A stretch of DNA of 64,000 bases from Candidatus Albibeggiatoa sp. nov. NOAA (GTDB lineage Bacteria; Pseudomonadota; Gammaproteobacteria; Beggiatoales; Beggiatoaceae): positions 1 through 64,000 of the forward strand of contig JAOXRS010000063.1 in assembly GCA_025800385.1 (NCBI GenBank), read 5' to 3'. The notes under the pieces were generated by a model, which was not told the origin of the DNA, searched no databases, and worked only from the letters and a program-made list of their open reading frames with translations. Shown in pieces: positions 35,539-44,036 of the stretch. The position numbers were made by a program, and so were the translations under genes. Each line of letters begins with the position of its first letter. Positions within the stretch are counted from its first letter, which is position 1.

Positions 35539-35997
35539 ATGAAGAAGTTATTTATTCTTGTTAATTTACTATTAGCATTATCCTTTCTTTCACAAACTGC
35601 TTCTGCAATCGGTTCGCGGAAAGACTGTAATTTTGGAGACAGTATTAATACTTGCGGTAGTAGAATTGGGGGTTATATAACGGGTGACAACCTAAACTGG
35701 CACAATGGGTTTAGTGCTAAATTCACCTCAGACCGCGTGTATATATATCAACATGGTCAATATGTAGGTGTTTATGATGCTTACGTTGAGGAAGGTTACT
35801 CTGCAAGAGAGTCAATGGGTTACTATGACACACAAGCTTACATGCGAGTTCAAATTCTTGATGGGAATATGGATGATACTGGTTTAATGATTTCTGCAAA
35901 ATACCAGTCATATCATGAATTTGGCAAGCGTCCTACTTACACAGTTTGTTTTTATGAAAACCGTTATACGAAGTCTTGTAAAGAAACTTCAATCTAA
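35539..35997 (+). CDS. Small secreted protein, unknown
   Basis: This 152-residue protein starts at ATG 35539 with GGAGA nine bases upstream. A TTG five codons earlier overlaps the ribosome site and is not the start. The signal peptide is classic (M-K-K-L-F-I-L-V-N-L-L-L-A-L, ending T-A-S-A). The mature part is rich in Tyr, Gly and Ser, with four cysteines (K-D-C-N, T-C-G, V-C-F, S-C-K) that could form two disulfides. The pattern suggests a compact beta-rich extracellular protein. The family is not recognised. Confidence 0.7.
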   Translation: MKKLFILVNLLLALSFLSQTASAIGSRKDCNFGDSINTCGSRIGGYITGDNLNWHNGFSAKFTSDRVYIYQHGQYVGVYDAYVEEGYSARESMGYYDTQAYMRVQILDGNMDDTGLMISAKYQSYHEFGKRPTYTVCFYENRYTKSCKETSI

Positions 35998-36046
35998 TCT
36001 AATTGCCACCTAATATTTTCATGACTAATATGGGAATATAAAAAAT

Positions 36047-36080
36047 GTACTCCTAAACTCAATTTGCAGCTTAGGAGTAC
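36047..36080. terminator. Perfect 10-bp inverted repeat after the secreted-protein gene
   Basis: GTACTCCTAA (36047-36056) and TTAGGAGTAC (36071-36080) are exact complements around a 14-base loop, about 50 bases after the stop codon. A terminator is likely even though the T-run is short. Confidence 0.6.
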
Positions 36081-36681
36081 TTAAGCAACACCTCCAACCT
36101 TCCTAACTATCTTACATATCAAAATCTCATAAAACAAAAAACCCTACTCAATAGGTGATTCTTTAATTTTTACTTATTAAATAACTTTTTTGGCTGTATC
36201 GCATAAAATTTAGTTTTTTGATCTATCTAGCAATAACTAATTTATATCTATATTTATCACGCCTATCATCAAATCAAAAATAGAAAAATATAATTTCTGA
36301 TTGTTTTTAAAGATTAAATCTTGTTTTTTTATTTTAGATTTCCATCCAAATGCAATATTACAATCCAATTGTTAATTTTAAAAAAGTATGTATAATCGCG
36401 CCTAATATTTTAAGTTAATTTAATTATTTTGGGCATTTCATGAGAAAAATATAAAAGCTAAAGGCTCTATCTAGTTATTAAATAACGATTTTCAAAATAC
36501 TGTCAAAAATTAAAAATATTTCATATATTAAAATCTAAAGCATTTTGTATATTCTTTAAGTTAATTGAAAAATTCAAGTATGGCTTATAAATATCAATAA
36601 ACCTCAAAATTAATCGTTAGTCAAAAAAACTTCAATTAAAGTCAGAGAGTTTATTCTTAAATAAAAAATTAGAGGTCTCCC
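36081..36681. other. Long AT-rich region upstream of the DyP-GRE gene
   Basis: About 600 bases with no convincing gene on either strand. The sequence is strongly A/T-rich with many T and A runs. It ends with AGAGG nine bases before the ATG at 36682, a good ribosome binding site. The length suggests a substantial regulatory region for the oxygen/radical-type gene downstream, but no specific operator was recognised. Confidence 0.6.
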
Positions 36682-39600
36682 ATGTCTTCAACCAAACAGG
36701 ATAACTACAGTCATAATAATCTACTAGGCATCAATTTAGCTCAAAAAGGTATTGCTTATTTTCCTGATTTTGCACAATTTGCAACATTTCGCTTAAAAAA
36801 GAGCAAACGAGAAATATTTTACAAACAGTGGCTACAAATCACTCAAGCTATCGATAAACTTTGTGCCAAGATGGAATATAAAACGGTTTGTATTTGCGGG
36901 GTTGATTATTCATTATGGAATATGTGGTGCGATGTAAATGATATGGCCAAGCCGAAAGGCGTGACAGACCACCAATTAATGCAACAAAAACCATTTACTT
37001 ATTCGGGGGGTGACTTTTGGTTTCATATTAAAGGTGATAATGAAACAGATTGTCACACTATTTACCTTGCCATTTTTGAATACCTCGAAGCAGACATTCA
37101 ATCCTCTCATTTAACAATCCAAGCCCATAATATGTATGGCGGTAAAGTGTTTGGCGGGCAGTTTATTGATGGTTTGGTTAATCCTGTCAATGCAGTGACC
37201 TTGTCAGAAAATATGATTGTTGGCGATGAGGATTCGAACTATTACGGCTCAGCTTATGTGCTACAACAAAAGTTTAGGCACAATTGGTCAGAGCTAGAAA
37301 ATATGATTGGCCGCAACCATGATGACAGAAGCCATATTAAATGCGCCCACCAAGTCAATGGTGAAAACTTCACGCAACGCATTTTCCGACAGGCATTACC
37401 TTATGGTCGCTCTGATACGGGGGTTGGTAAAGAAGAAGGTTTTTATTTCGTAGCTTACACCAAAGACGGTTCTATTTATGAAGACTTGATGAGAAATATC
37501 ATTGGCTCACATGAAGGCTTTGTTAAAGACCAAATGCTTAATAATACACAAGCTATTTCTGGTAATTTCTGGTTTATCCCATGCGCTGAGAAAGTAGGTT
37601 TAAGCTACAATCCAGAACCTGTTGAAGTTGCCATGAATGATTACTCCGATGTGCATAGCAAAAATGGCTTGATGTATTATAACAAGAAAGACTTTCTGCA
37701 TCGTGCTCAAAAAGATGGCTTGGAAATCAGTAATAAAATCATAATATTGCTCTCACAGCTATTTGGGCATTGGAATGATACGTGGGAAAAAAAGATTCGT
37801 ATGCCAGCTTTGGGACATCTCAAAGATTACGTAGAAGAACCCAGATGGCAACAGTATCAATCTATTGTTCAAAGTCCATCATCTGCTTTACGTAAAGGGC
37901 TAGCGATTAAAATCAGTCTTTCAGATGTTCTGTTACGCCAGCAATTCCATGACGAAGCCCGACTTTACAACATCAAGCCTTATGAAATTATTGTAGGTAA
38001 TATGCCCCCCCTTAACTTGGGTTCAGGTACGCAAGTGATGGAGTACTTAAACGAAGATGAAAAAATTGAAGCTTTTTTTGGGATGCTCAATGAATACTCG
38101 GCAACGGGGCATAATGTACCTGATTATAAAAAATTACTACGTTTGGGCGTAAAAGGACTGATTGAGGAAGCAACTAAAAAGCTCCATCAAGCCAATGATG
38201 AAAAACGGGATTTCTTCCAATCTGTACTATGGTCTTTAGAAGGTTTACGTGATTTTATTCTTAGTTACGCGACATTAGCAGAACAATTAAAATCTAAGAC
38301 GGCCGAATCTGCTGTGACCGAGCGGCAAAATTATGCGGATATAGCACAACGTATGCAGCGATTAGCAGAAGGAAAGCCAGAAGGTTTGCTTGATGCTATC
38401 CAACTGATATTTATTACTAATTGTGCTTTACATCAGATTGGTGAACCCATGTCTATTGGCCGTCTCGACCAGTATTTGATTGAGCCGTATCAGGCCGATA
38501 ATCTTACTCAAGCCGAGGCACAGGAAATTATTGATGCTTTCTGGCTCAAAATGGACGAAACGGTGAATTATAACCGCCAGTTCATGAGTGACTATCTCAC
38601 TTATGGTACGGGTGCGGTGTTTGACTCAGCTGGTAATTTCCCACAAGGCTCTGCATTAAATCAATGGATGCAACAAACCACAGTTGGTGGTTATTTGCCT
38701 ACTGAATCTGAAATAGGTGAAGATGGTTGTAATGAAATTACCTTAATGTGTTTGCGTTCTACCCGTCGTCTTCCGTTGAATGCCCCTTGTCTTTCCTTAC
38801 GCGTACACGGCAAGATGGATACACCATTGCATCAAGCTATTCTTTCTGAAGCGGCCAAAGCTATTTTATCAGGTGGGATACACCCTGTTCTTATTAATGA
38901 TGATAAGCTGGTCACAGCCCTAACTCAAAGTGGGATTAACAACTTAGCTGATGCCAGAGACTATACTTATGATGGTTATTTTGAACCTATTATTGGTGGT
39001 AAATCAGAATGGGCATTTAGCTATGTGCCTGTATTACCTGCTGTAGCCATGGCAATGAATCAAGGTGCAACCATCGAAGGTGCAGGCTGGGTACATTTGC
39101 GCGGACTGAAATCAAGTTGGAATTCGCCACCACCAGAAGATATTCAGACTTTTGGGCAATTTATGACGATTTTCTATACCCACTATAAATGGCTGATTAG
39201 CAAGTTTTACAACACATTAATGGAACAATATGGCAATTTGTGGGGCGTTTGCCCAAGTCCTTTGTTTTCTGCACTAATAGATGGTTGTATGGAAAGTGGT
39301 CGAGATATGACTAATGGCGGTGCTAAATACCATATTGTCGCGCCAATGATGTGTGGTATTACCAATGCCATCAATTCACTTTATGTAATTAAGACATTGG
39401 TTTACGATGAAAAAACAGCAATTACAACCTTACCAGAGCTGTTACAAGCTTTATGGAATAATTGGGGCGACAATATGGTTGAGCCATTTCATAATACGTT
39501 AGCAGGTCAAACTAGAGCAGATGATCGTGCTGTGCGTTATCAAAACCTAAGACAAGCTGCATTGTTAGTACCTAAATTTGGTGAAGGTAACAGTGCTGAA

Positions 39601-40146
39601 CTGAAAGCATTTGCGGAACAAGTTGTGGGGCGATGTGTCGACATTATTCACCAAGGCTTAGATGAAAAGAAAGGTCTGCCCAGTATTAAAAAAGCATATC
39701 GCGCACTCAAAAAGAAATATGCAATTGAAGGACGTGAATTTGCTTTTAGCGTGACACCGGGTGTGGGTACTTTTGAAGACAATGTAGGCCTAGGTTTAGA
39801 CATGGGTGCTTCAGCAGATGGTCGATTAGCAGGTACACCAATTGCGGATGATTTTTCTACTGCCCCTAGCCCAGCTAATGAGTTTTCACAAACAACATCC
39901 TACGATGTTTATCAATGCTTACAAGATTGGAATATCCCTGCGATCAACATTGGGCTTTCTAACATAGCACCTGTCGATCTTAACATCAAAGAAGATTTTC
40001 AATTTGATGATATGGAACAATTGATTAAAGCATTTGCGAAAGGTGAGATAGGTTCTAACATGATGACGATTACCACAGCTGACTCTGAAACCTATGAAAA
40101 AATAGCTTCTGATCCAGAAAAATGTGATTTAGCAGGGTATGTTTAG
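36682..40146 (+). CDS. DyP-type heme peroxidase fused to a glycyl-radical (pyruvate formate-lyase-like) enzyme, frameshifted near the end
   Basis: This 1154-residue protein has two enzymes in one chain. Residues about 12-305 are a DyP-type peroxidase: the G-x-x-D-G motif with D163 (F-I-D-G-L-V-N-P), proximal heme ligand H218 (R-S-H-I-K), distal R236 (F-R-Q-A-L-P-Y-G-R), plus G-S-A-Y-V-L-Q-Q-K and E-G-F-Y-F-V-A-Y. Residues about 340-1150 are a full-length glycyl radical enzyme (P-Y-E-I-I-V-G-N, H-N-V-P-D-Y-K-K-L-L-R-L-G, R-L-D-Q-Y-L, T-G-Y-x-P-type loops). In these enzymes the thiyl residue is Cys in G-C-V/Y/F-E-P; here the motif reads D-G-Y-F-E-P with Tyr766. The conserved glycyl loop follows only after a one-base frame change (see 40128-40235), so this frame stops at A-G-Y-V. 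No radical-SAM activase is nearby. There is no signal peptide, so it is cytosolic. A heme peroxidase joined to an oxygen-sensitive radical enzyme is unexpected. Confidence 0.88.
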   Translation: MSSTKQDNYSHNNLLGINLAQKGIAYFPDFAQFATFRLKKSKREIFYKQWLQITQAIDKLCAKMEYKTVCICGVDYSLWNMWCDVNDMAKPKGVTDHQLMQQKPFTYSGGDFWFHIKGDNETDCHTIYLAIFEYLEADIQSSHLTIQAHNMYGGKVFGGQFIDGLVNPVNAVTLSENMIVGDEDSNYYGSAYVLQQKFRHNWSELENMIGRNHDDRSHIKCAHQVNGENFTQRIFRQALPYGRSDTGVGKEEGFYFVAYTKDGSIYEDLMRNIIGSHEGFVKDQMLNNTQAISGNFWFIPCAEKVGLSYNPEPVEVAMNDYSDVHSKNGLMYYNKKDFLHRAQKDGLEISNKIIILLSQLFGHWNDTWEKKIRMPALGHLKDYVEEPRWQQYQSIVQSPSSALRKGLAIKISLSDVLLRQQFHDEARLYNIKPYEIIVGNMPPLNLGSGTQVMEYLNEDEKIEAFFGMLNEYSATGHNVPDYKKLLRLGVKGLIEEATKKLHQANDEKRDFFQSVLWSLEGLRDFILSYATLAEQLKSKTAESAVTERQNYADIAQRMQRLAEGKPEGLLDAIQLIFITNCALHQIGEPMSIGRLDQYLIEPYQADNLTQAEAQEIIDAFWLKMDETVNYNRQFMSDYLTYGTGAVFDSAGNFPQGSALNQWMQQTTVGGYLPTESEIGEDGCNEITLMCLRSTRRLPLNAPCLSLRVHGKMDTPLHQAILSEAAKAILSGGIHPVLINDDKLVTALTQSGINNLADARDYTYDGYFEPIIGGKSEWAFSYVPVLPAVAMAMNQGATIEGAGWVHLRGLKSSWNSPPPEDIQTFGQFMTIFYTHYKWLISKFYNTLMEQYGNLWGVCPSPLFSALIDGCMESGRDMTNGGAKYHIVAPMMCGITNAINSLYVIKTLVYDEKTAITTLPELLQALWNNWGDNMVEPFHNTLAGQTRADDRAVRYQNLRQAALLVPKFGEGNSAELKAFAEQVVGRCVDIIHQGLDEKKGLPSIKKAYRALKKKYAIEGREFAFSVTPGVGTFEDNVGLGLDMGASADGRLAGTPIADDFSTAPSPANEFSQTTSYDVYQCLQDWNIPAINIGLSNIAPVDLNIKEDFQFDDMEQLIKAFAKGEIGSNMMTITTADSETYEKIASDPEKCDLAGYV

Positions 40147-40235
40147 GAGGTTGGAGTGAGTTCTATGCCAGCATGTTCCCCAGTCAACAAGCTTATATTT
40201 CAAGGTGGCCTTTGTATAGTGTGAAAAAATCATAA
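40128..40235 (+). pseudogene. Out-of-frame glycyl-radical loop of the DyP-GRE gene
   Basis: Reading from 40128 gives F-S-R-V-C-L-G-G-W-S-E-F-Y-A-S-M-F-P-S-Q-Q, ending S-V-K-K-S and TAA at 40233-40235. R-V-x-x-G-G-W-x-E-F is the glycyl-radical loop of pyruvate formate-lyase-like enzymes with the GGW variant, and M-F-P-x-x-Q is its usual continuation. The upstream frame reads C-D-L-A-G-Y-V-stop over the same bases. One missing T in the run at 40128-40130 would restore D-F-S-R-V and join the two. Confidence 0.82.
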
Positions 40236-40592
40236 CTATCAATTTATTGTACCAATAACATACTGCAGTAGATGCCTTCTTCAATGTTATATTTTCAGGG
40301 CTGGTAATCTTTCTGTGTTTTAATCCAAAAATGAGGACTGCCAGCCTTAAAATTGATTTACAATGCTATTTTTGCTGGGAGTCATCTGACTCAAAAAGAT
40401 GCTTCAAATCGAAAAGGGTTTGAGATATGTAGCTATATTTTTCAAGCAACAGATACTATACATGTTTGTTTTAGGCTTGTTGGTGGGTAGTCGCTTTTAT
40501 CCTCTTTATCTGTTATCCGAAATTTAAAAACTGCTGGTGTTTATCCCAATGTACCAAAAGAGTACTGGACGGCATTTGAAGAAAGAGTAGAT
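40236..40592. other. Intergenic region with possible gene fragment
   Basis: A GGCTGG/CCAGCC stem (40299-40304 with 40341-40346) lies after the DyP-GRE gene. From about 40489, a + strand frame reads S-V-I-R-N-L-K-T-A-G-V-Y-P-N-V-P-K-E-Y-W and continues over the end of the next (minus) gene. It lacks a start and may be a gene remnant or chance. Nothing else is seen. Confidence 0.35.
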
Positions 40593-41273
40593 TTAACACA
40601 TTTTCCACATCATTTCTTTTTCCTGCCACATTTTCCATTGACTTGGTTTCATGAGTCCATCTTTAAGTTCACTTCCCCATTGATAACGCCAAGTTAATAA
40701 TTCATCTGGCATATAAACATTATCAACATCTACTTGAAAATAGGTTTGAAATCCAGTTGGTAACGTTTTCCAATAATTAACTGGCCAAGGTTTTAGGCTT
40801 GTAATAGATAATTGCTCTATTGGTTGTTTAGAAATTTGTTTCTTGTAAACTTTTAATGCGTGGTACAAATAATCTTTACTGCCTGCCTGAATAATAAACA
40901 TGCCTTTATCAAAACCAGTTGTATGATACTGCGTCCAAATCGGTTTAAATTGTTGCTCCCAAGCCTCACCACCTTTTGGCGTGAGTTGAGTATAAATACG
41001 TTGATGTGTGTTTTGCTGGGAAATATAAGTTAAGATTTCAGTATCACTTAAACAAACTTGTTGAGAGATTTTTTGATAATGATTAGTAAAATAATAGAGC
41101 GTAATAAGCTTATGATCTATTAATTTAGCCAATCGTTTTGACAATGCGAAATCAGATAAAATGTCATGGTGTGGTTTGTTTAATAATACATCGACTTCTG
41201 AAGAAAAATAGTTATCTAATGGTATGTGAAATTCAGAAACATAGTCGAGTAACAAATAGTCTACAAGCTCCAT
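40593..41273 (-). CDS. Hypothetical cytosolic protein
   Basis: This 226-residue product is taken from ATG 41273 (M-E-L-V-D-Y-L-L-L-D-Y); an ATG three codons upstream is also possible. There is no signal peptide or TM helix. The N-terminal half has a helix-turn-helix-like layout (S-D-T-E-I-L-T-Y-I-S-Q-Q, then T-Q-L-T-P-K-G-G-E-A-W-E), which resembles a winged-helix wing. The C-terminal half is aromatic-rich (K-P-W-P-V-N-Y-W-K, L-T-W-R-Y-Q-W, W-K-M-W). I do not recognise the family. It is 65 bases downstream of the next gene on the same strand and may be co-transcribed with it. Confidence 0.6.
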   Translation of the reverse strand: MELVDYLLLDYVSEFHIPLDNYFSSEVDVLLNKPHHDILSDFALSKRLAKLIDHKLITLYYFTNHYQKISQQVCLSDTEILTYISQQNTHQRIYTQLTPKGGEAWEQQFKPIWTQYHTTGFDKGMFIIQAGSKDYLYHALKVYKKQISKQPIEQLSITSLKPWPVNYWKTLPTGFQTYFQVDVDNVYMPDELLTWRYQWGSELKDGLMKPSQWKMWQEKEMMWKMC

Positions 41274-41346
41274 TATTATCAAATCTTTTTATTAGCAAAT
41301 AAAGCCAAATCCGAAAAGTTAAAAGTAGATGTTTTGTTTGTACCAC

Positions 41347-41784
41347 TTATTCTTCTATCTTGGAATGTTGCTCATAAATATAATCATCTTTATCACCGAA
41401 TATTCTATTCTGACCCGCTGATGTAATTTTAATTGCCCCATTTGCAGAAACTTGTATGTCATAAGGTGTATTCCAACGATCTAGTATTCCATTCTGACTA
41501 GCTAGAGAAAGGTCTAGGTAACTAAATTGTTTTGGATTATTACCCAACAATGCTTGAGATATTTCTACACTTGTGCCTTGAGGATATTTACCAAAATCTA
41601 AGCGATAATATTCGATACATGCAGCAATGGCTATTTGCTGATGATTTGGGTTCGCATAGCAAGATATTACCGTTGATGGAAAGAAGCCTATAGCCCTTCC
41701 TAACATAAATAAAGCAATGAAAACCAATGGTGCAAGCAATATAAATCCAGCCGTCACCAAGAATAACTTTTTAAGCTTAGGCAT
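41347..41784 (-). CDS. Membrane-anchored protein with GspG-like C-terminal domain
   Basis: This 145-residue protein has an N-terminal hydrophobic helix (about 7-30) preceded by lysines, so it is anchored with its C-terminus outside the cytoplasm. The C-terminal part shows Y-R-L-D-F-G-K-Y-P, then L-D-R-W-N-T-P-Y, I-T-S-A-G-Q-N and F-G-D-K-D-D-Y. These are the hallmarks of the type II secretion major pseudopilin GspG fold, including the acidic calcium-site loop. The prepilin cleavage motif (G-F-T-L-x-E) is missing, so it is probably not a true pseudopilin. Role unknown; no other secretion genes are adjacent. Confidence 0.7.
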   Translation of the reverse strand: MPKLKKLFLVTAGFILLAPLVFIALFMLGRAIGFFPSTVISCYANPNHQQIAIAACIEYYRLDFGKYPQGTSVEISQALLGNNPKQFSYLDLSLASQNGILDRWNTPYDIQVSANGAIKITSAGQNRIFGDKDDYIYEQHSKIEE

Positions 41785-41868
41785 AGAATATTCCTGAATT
41801 AAAAATCACCAAAAGCGGTTACTTCAAAGCCCGCCCCTCAGTATTGAGAAACGAGCTATGACACCTGC

Positions 41869-43728
41869 CTACATGCTGTGCTGCTTATTCTCTTGATGCT
41901 CAATGGCCTGAGAACTTGCTTGCTGCGGTGCTGTAACACACGCCCACAAATTATCTACCAATTGACAATCTAAAGGCACAATTGCATTTTGTTGAAAACG
42001 CTGCAAATAATCAGAATTTACAATATACAAAGCATCTGACTCAACCAGTCCATGATCTATTGCATGAGACAATTCACCACAATACTGCACACTTTTCTCA
42101 ACATCTAAGCGTGTTGTATGTCCTGTATTGGTTAACATTTGATATTGACTTGCAAGCTGAGCAACAGGTCGATATGGAGCTGCCTCAACTCCACAATTAG
42201 GTGATGGAATGAGTAGTAACTGCTCGCGGCCTTGAGCTAACTGTGCCCATTTTGGTGATTTTAAGGGATTATCCCATTTCACATTCACCAAGCCTGTAAT
42301 ATGGCGATAATGATTGTGTGAAGGATAAAGGTCTACTAGCTGTAGGACAAAAGCAAATGTCAGTAAAAAGAAGCTAGTACGTACACTATTACGAGTAACC
42401 AGAGCCGATAATGCTAAGAACAAAAGTGTATAACTCGTGACCCAGAAAAATCGCCCAGATGAGCGGAACGGTGTGAAATATTGCACCCATTCATCAGGCA
42501 ATTGGATGATTGTCCAATGTAACAACGTCACTTTATGACTTAATGCCAATAACGTCATCACAACGCAAACTAACAATAATGGCCAAAGTACTTTCATATT
42601 TTTGGTTGGTCGGGCTTTTAACTCATAAATTGCCCATAACAGCAACAACCACATACCTATACCAAAATAATTAAACCCTTCCCATTGCCCTGGGGAGCTT
42701 TTAGGTAGTGCGCGCATAAATGCAGACCATTGTTGGCTATCTAATGGTGAAAACAAATTCATTGAATAATAACCAAAGCCTTGTGCTGCTAAATTTTGAC
42801 TGCTTGAGACCATAAATAGCCCCGACATCGACCATAAACCAATCGTGACCGCAAATAAAATGGCAACTTGTGCTGCTGTTGAAAACAATGAACCATATTT
42901 ATCAACCAACCACCAACGCAAATAAAATGCACCCACTAATGCCCAGACCATTATGACTAAATAAGGATGAGTCAAGGCACTGACTGCAACTAAAAGTAAC
43001 CATGCTCCAAATGCACGCATAGAACTCGGGTTCGACCAAGTCCGAAAATAAAGCCATAAACCCGCTAATAACAACCAATGACTGGCTAAAGTAAAATGTG
43101 GTACGCGTACAATCAACGCAGGCATCCAAACAAAAAAGCTGATACCCAAAGCTTGAATCATGAGGTTAGGCGTAAGTAAGCGCATGAGTAAACCAGCAAA
43201 AACACCTTGTAAAATATAACTAATTAATAACCAAGCCCCCATATACTGAAATTCAGCAGGTAAATAATCAGAAATAAGCTTTAACGGTAGCGCGAATAAG
43301 GGCAACGAATCGGTATATAAAACAGAACTGCCCATTGGATAATAAAATTGACTAATTTTGCCCAGTGGTTGTTGCCACGGTTCTTGTCTAAAAAATTGCC
43401 AACCCAAATAATTGTGCGCTAAGTCACCCTGCATTACCCAATTCACAGACTGTGGATTCACGATTTGCAATCCCAATACATTGACAAAAAATAAGCCACC
43501 AATGGCAGCACCTAACAACGGCGTTAAGTGATGTGGGGGCAACTTAGTCAAATAATCAAAACTGATCGCAGAAAAGATAAACGCAAGTAACCCCAAACTG
43601 ACGATCATTTCCAGTTGAATATAATAATCCGTTTGGCTCGCGCTAATAAAAAGATTGAATAAGACCGAGAGAACGGCCGTTAGACTCAAAATAATGAGAT
43701 AGCTTAATGCTATTTGTTGGTTTTTCAT
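41869..43728 (-). CDS. Multi-pass membrane protein, GT-C-like (DUF6311-like)
   Basis: This 619-residue protein starts at ATG 43728 (M-K-N-Q-Q-I-A-L-S-Y-L) with AAGGA just upstream; a GTG 19 codons earlier gives a polar extension and is less likely. It has many hydrophobic segments spread over the first 500 residues. The early part carries W-V-M-Q-G-D-L-A-H-N-Y-L-G-W-Q-F-F-R and G-S-S-V-L-Y-T-D-S-L-P-L, which I associate from memory with the DUF6311 group of GT-C-type glycosyltransferase-like proteins. The last about 100 residues are soluble with several cysteines. By analogy it would transfer a sugar from a lipid carrier at the outer face of the inner membrane; this is inference. Confidence 0.7.
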   Translation of the reverse strand: MKNQQIALSYLIILSLTAVLSVLFNLFISASQTDYYIQLEMIVSLGLLAFIFSAISFDYLTKLPPHHLTPLLGAAIGGLFFVNVLGLQIVNPQSVNWVMQGDLAHNYLGWQFFRQEPWQQPLGKISQFYYPMGSSVLYTDSLPLFALPLKLISDYLPAEFQYMGAWLLISYILQGVFAGLLMRLLTPNLMIQALGISFFVWMPALIVRVPHFTLASHWLLLAGLWLYFRTWSNPSSMRAFGAWLLLVAVSALTHPYLVIMVWALVGAFYLRWWLVDKYGSLFSTAAQVAILFAVTIGLWSMSGLFMVSSSQNLAAQGFGYYSMNLFSPLDSQQWSAFMRALPKSSPGQWEGFNYFGIGMWLLLLWAIYELKARPTKNMKVLWPLLLVCVVMTLLALSHKVTLLHWTIIQLPDEWVQYFTPFRSSGRFFWVTSYTLLFLALSALVTRNSVRTSFFLLTFAFVLQLVDLYPSHNHYRHITGLVNVKWDNPLKSPKWAQLAQGREQLLLIPSPNCGVEAAPYRPVAQLASQYQMLTNTGHTTRLDVEKSVQYCGELSHAIDHGLVESDALYIVNSDYLQRFQQNAIVPLDCQLVDNLWACVTAPQQASSQAIEHQENKQHSM

Positions 43729-44036
43729 TTCCTTAATCCTATTTGTTGTTGATGTGAGTAAATAGCGTTGTAAAACACCCGTCACATCAGCGATATTTGA
43801 ATAGAATTATGGATGTAACCCCTTACAGTTGCAAATTATATTAGTATTTATGAGGTTTTTAGATTATTAATAACGGAAATAACACCAATTGAAGCATAAA
43901 AGGCTTTTCTCTAATCCGACTTCGGATCGCATTTTTTATATGTTAAATATCAGATGGCTACACTGAAAATTTTATTGGATTCAAAAAAGTGTGTTGATAA
44001 CAAGTCATGTATTAAAGAATTAAGTATCGTGTGCAT

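Noticed and set aside
41347..41784. Considered as a true type II secretion pseudopilin gene (gspG)
   Set aside because: It lacks the prepilin peptidase site and has no secretion genes around it; only the C-terminal fold matches.
43885..43950. Small ATCCG/CGGAT hairpin followed by T's between two minus-strand genes
   Set aside because: The stem has only five pairs and points in the direction opposite to both genes; too weak to call.
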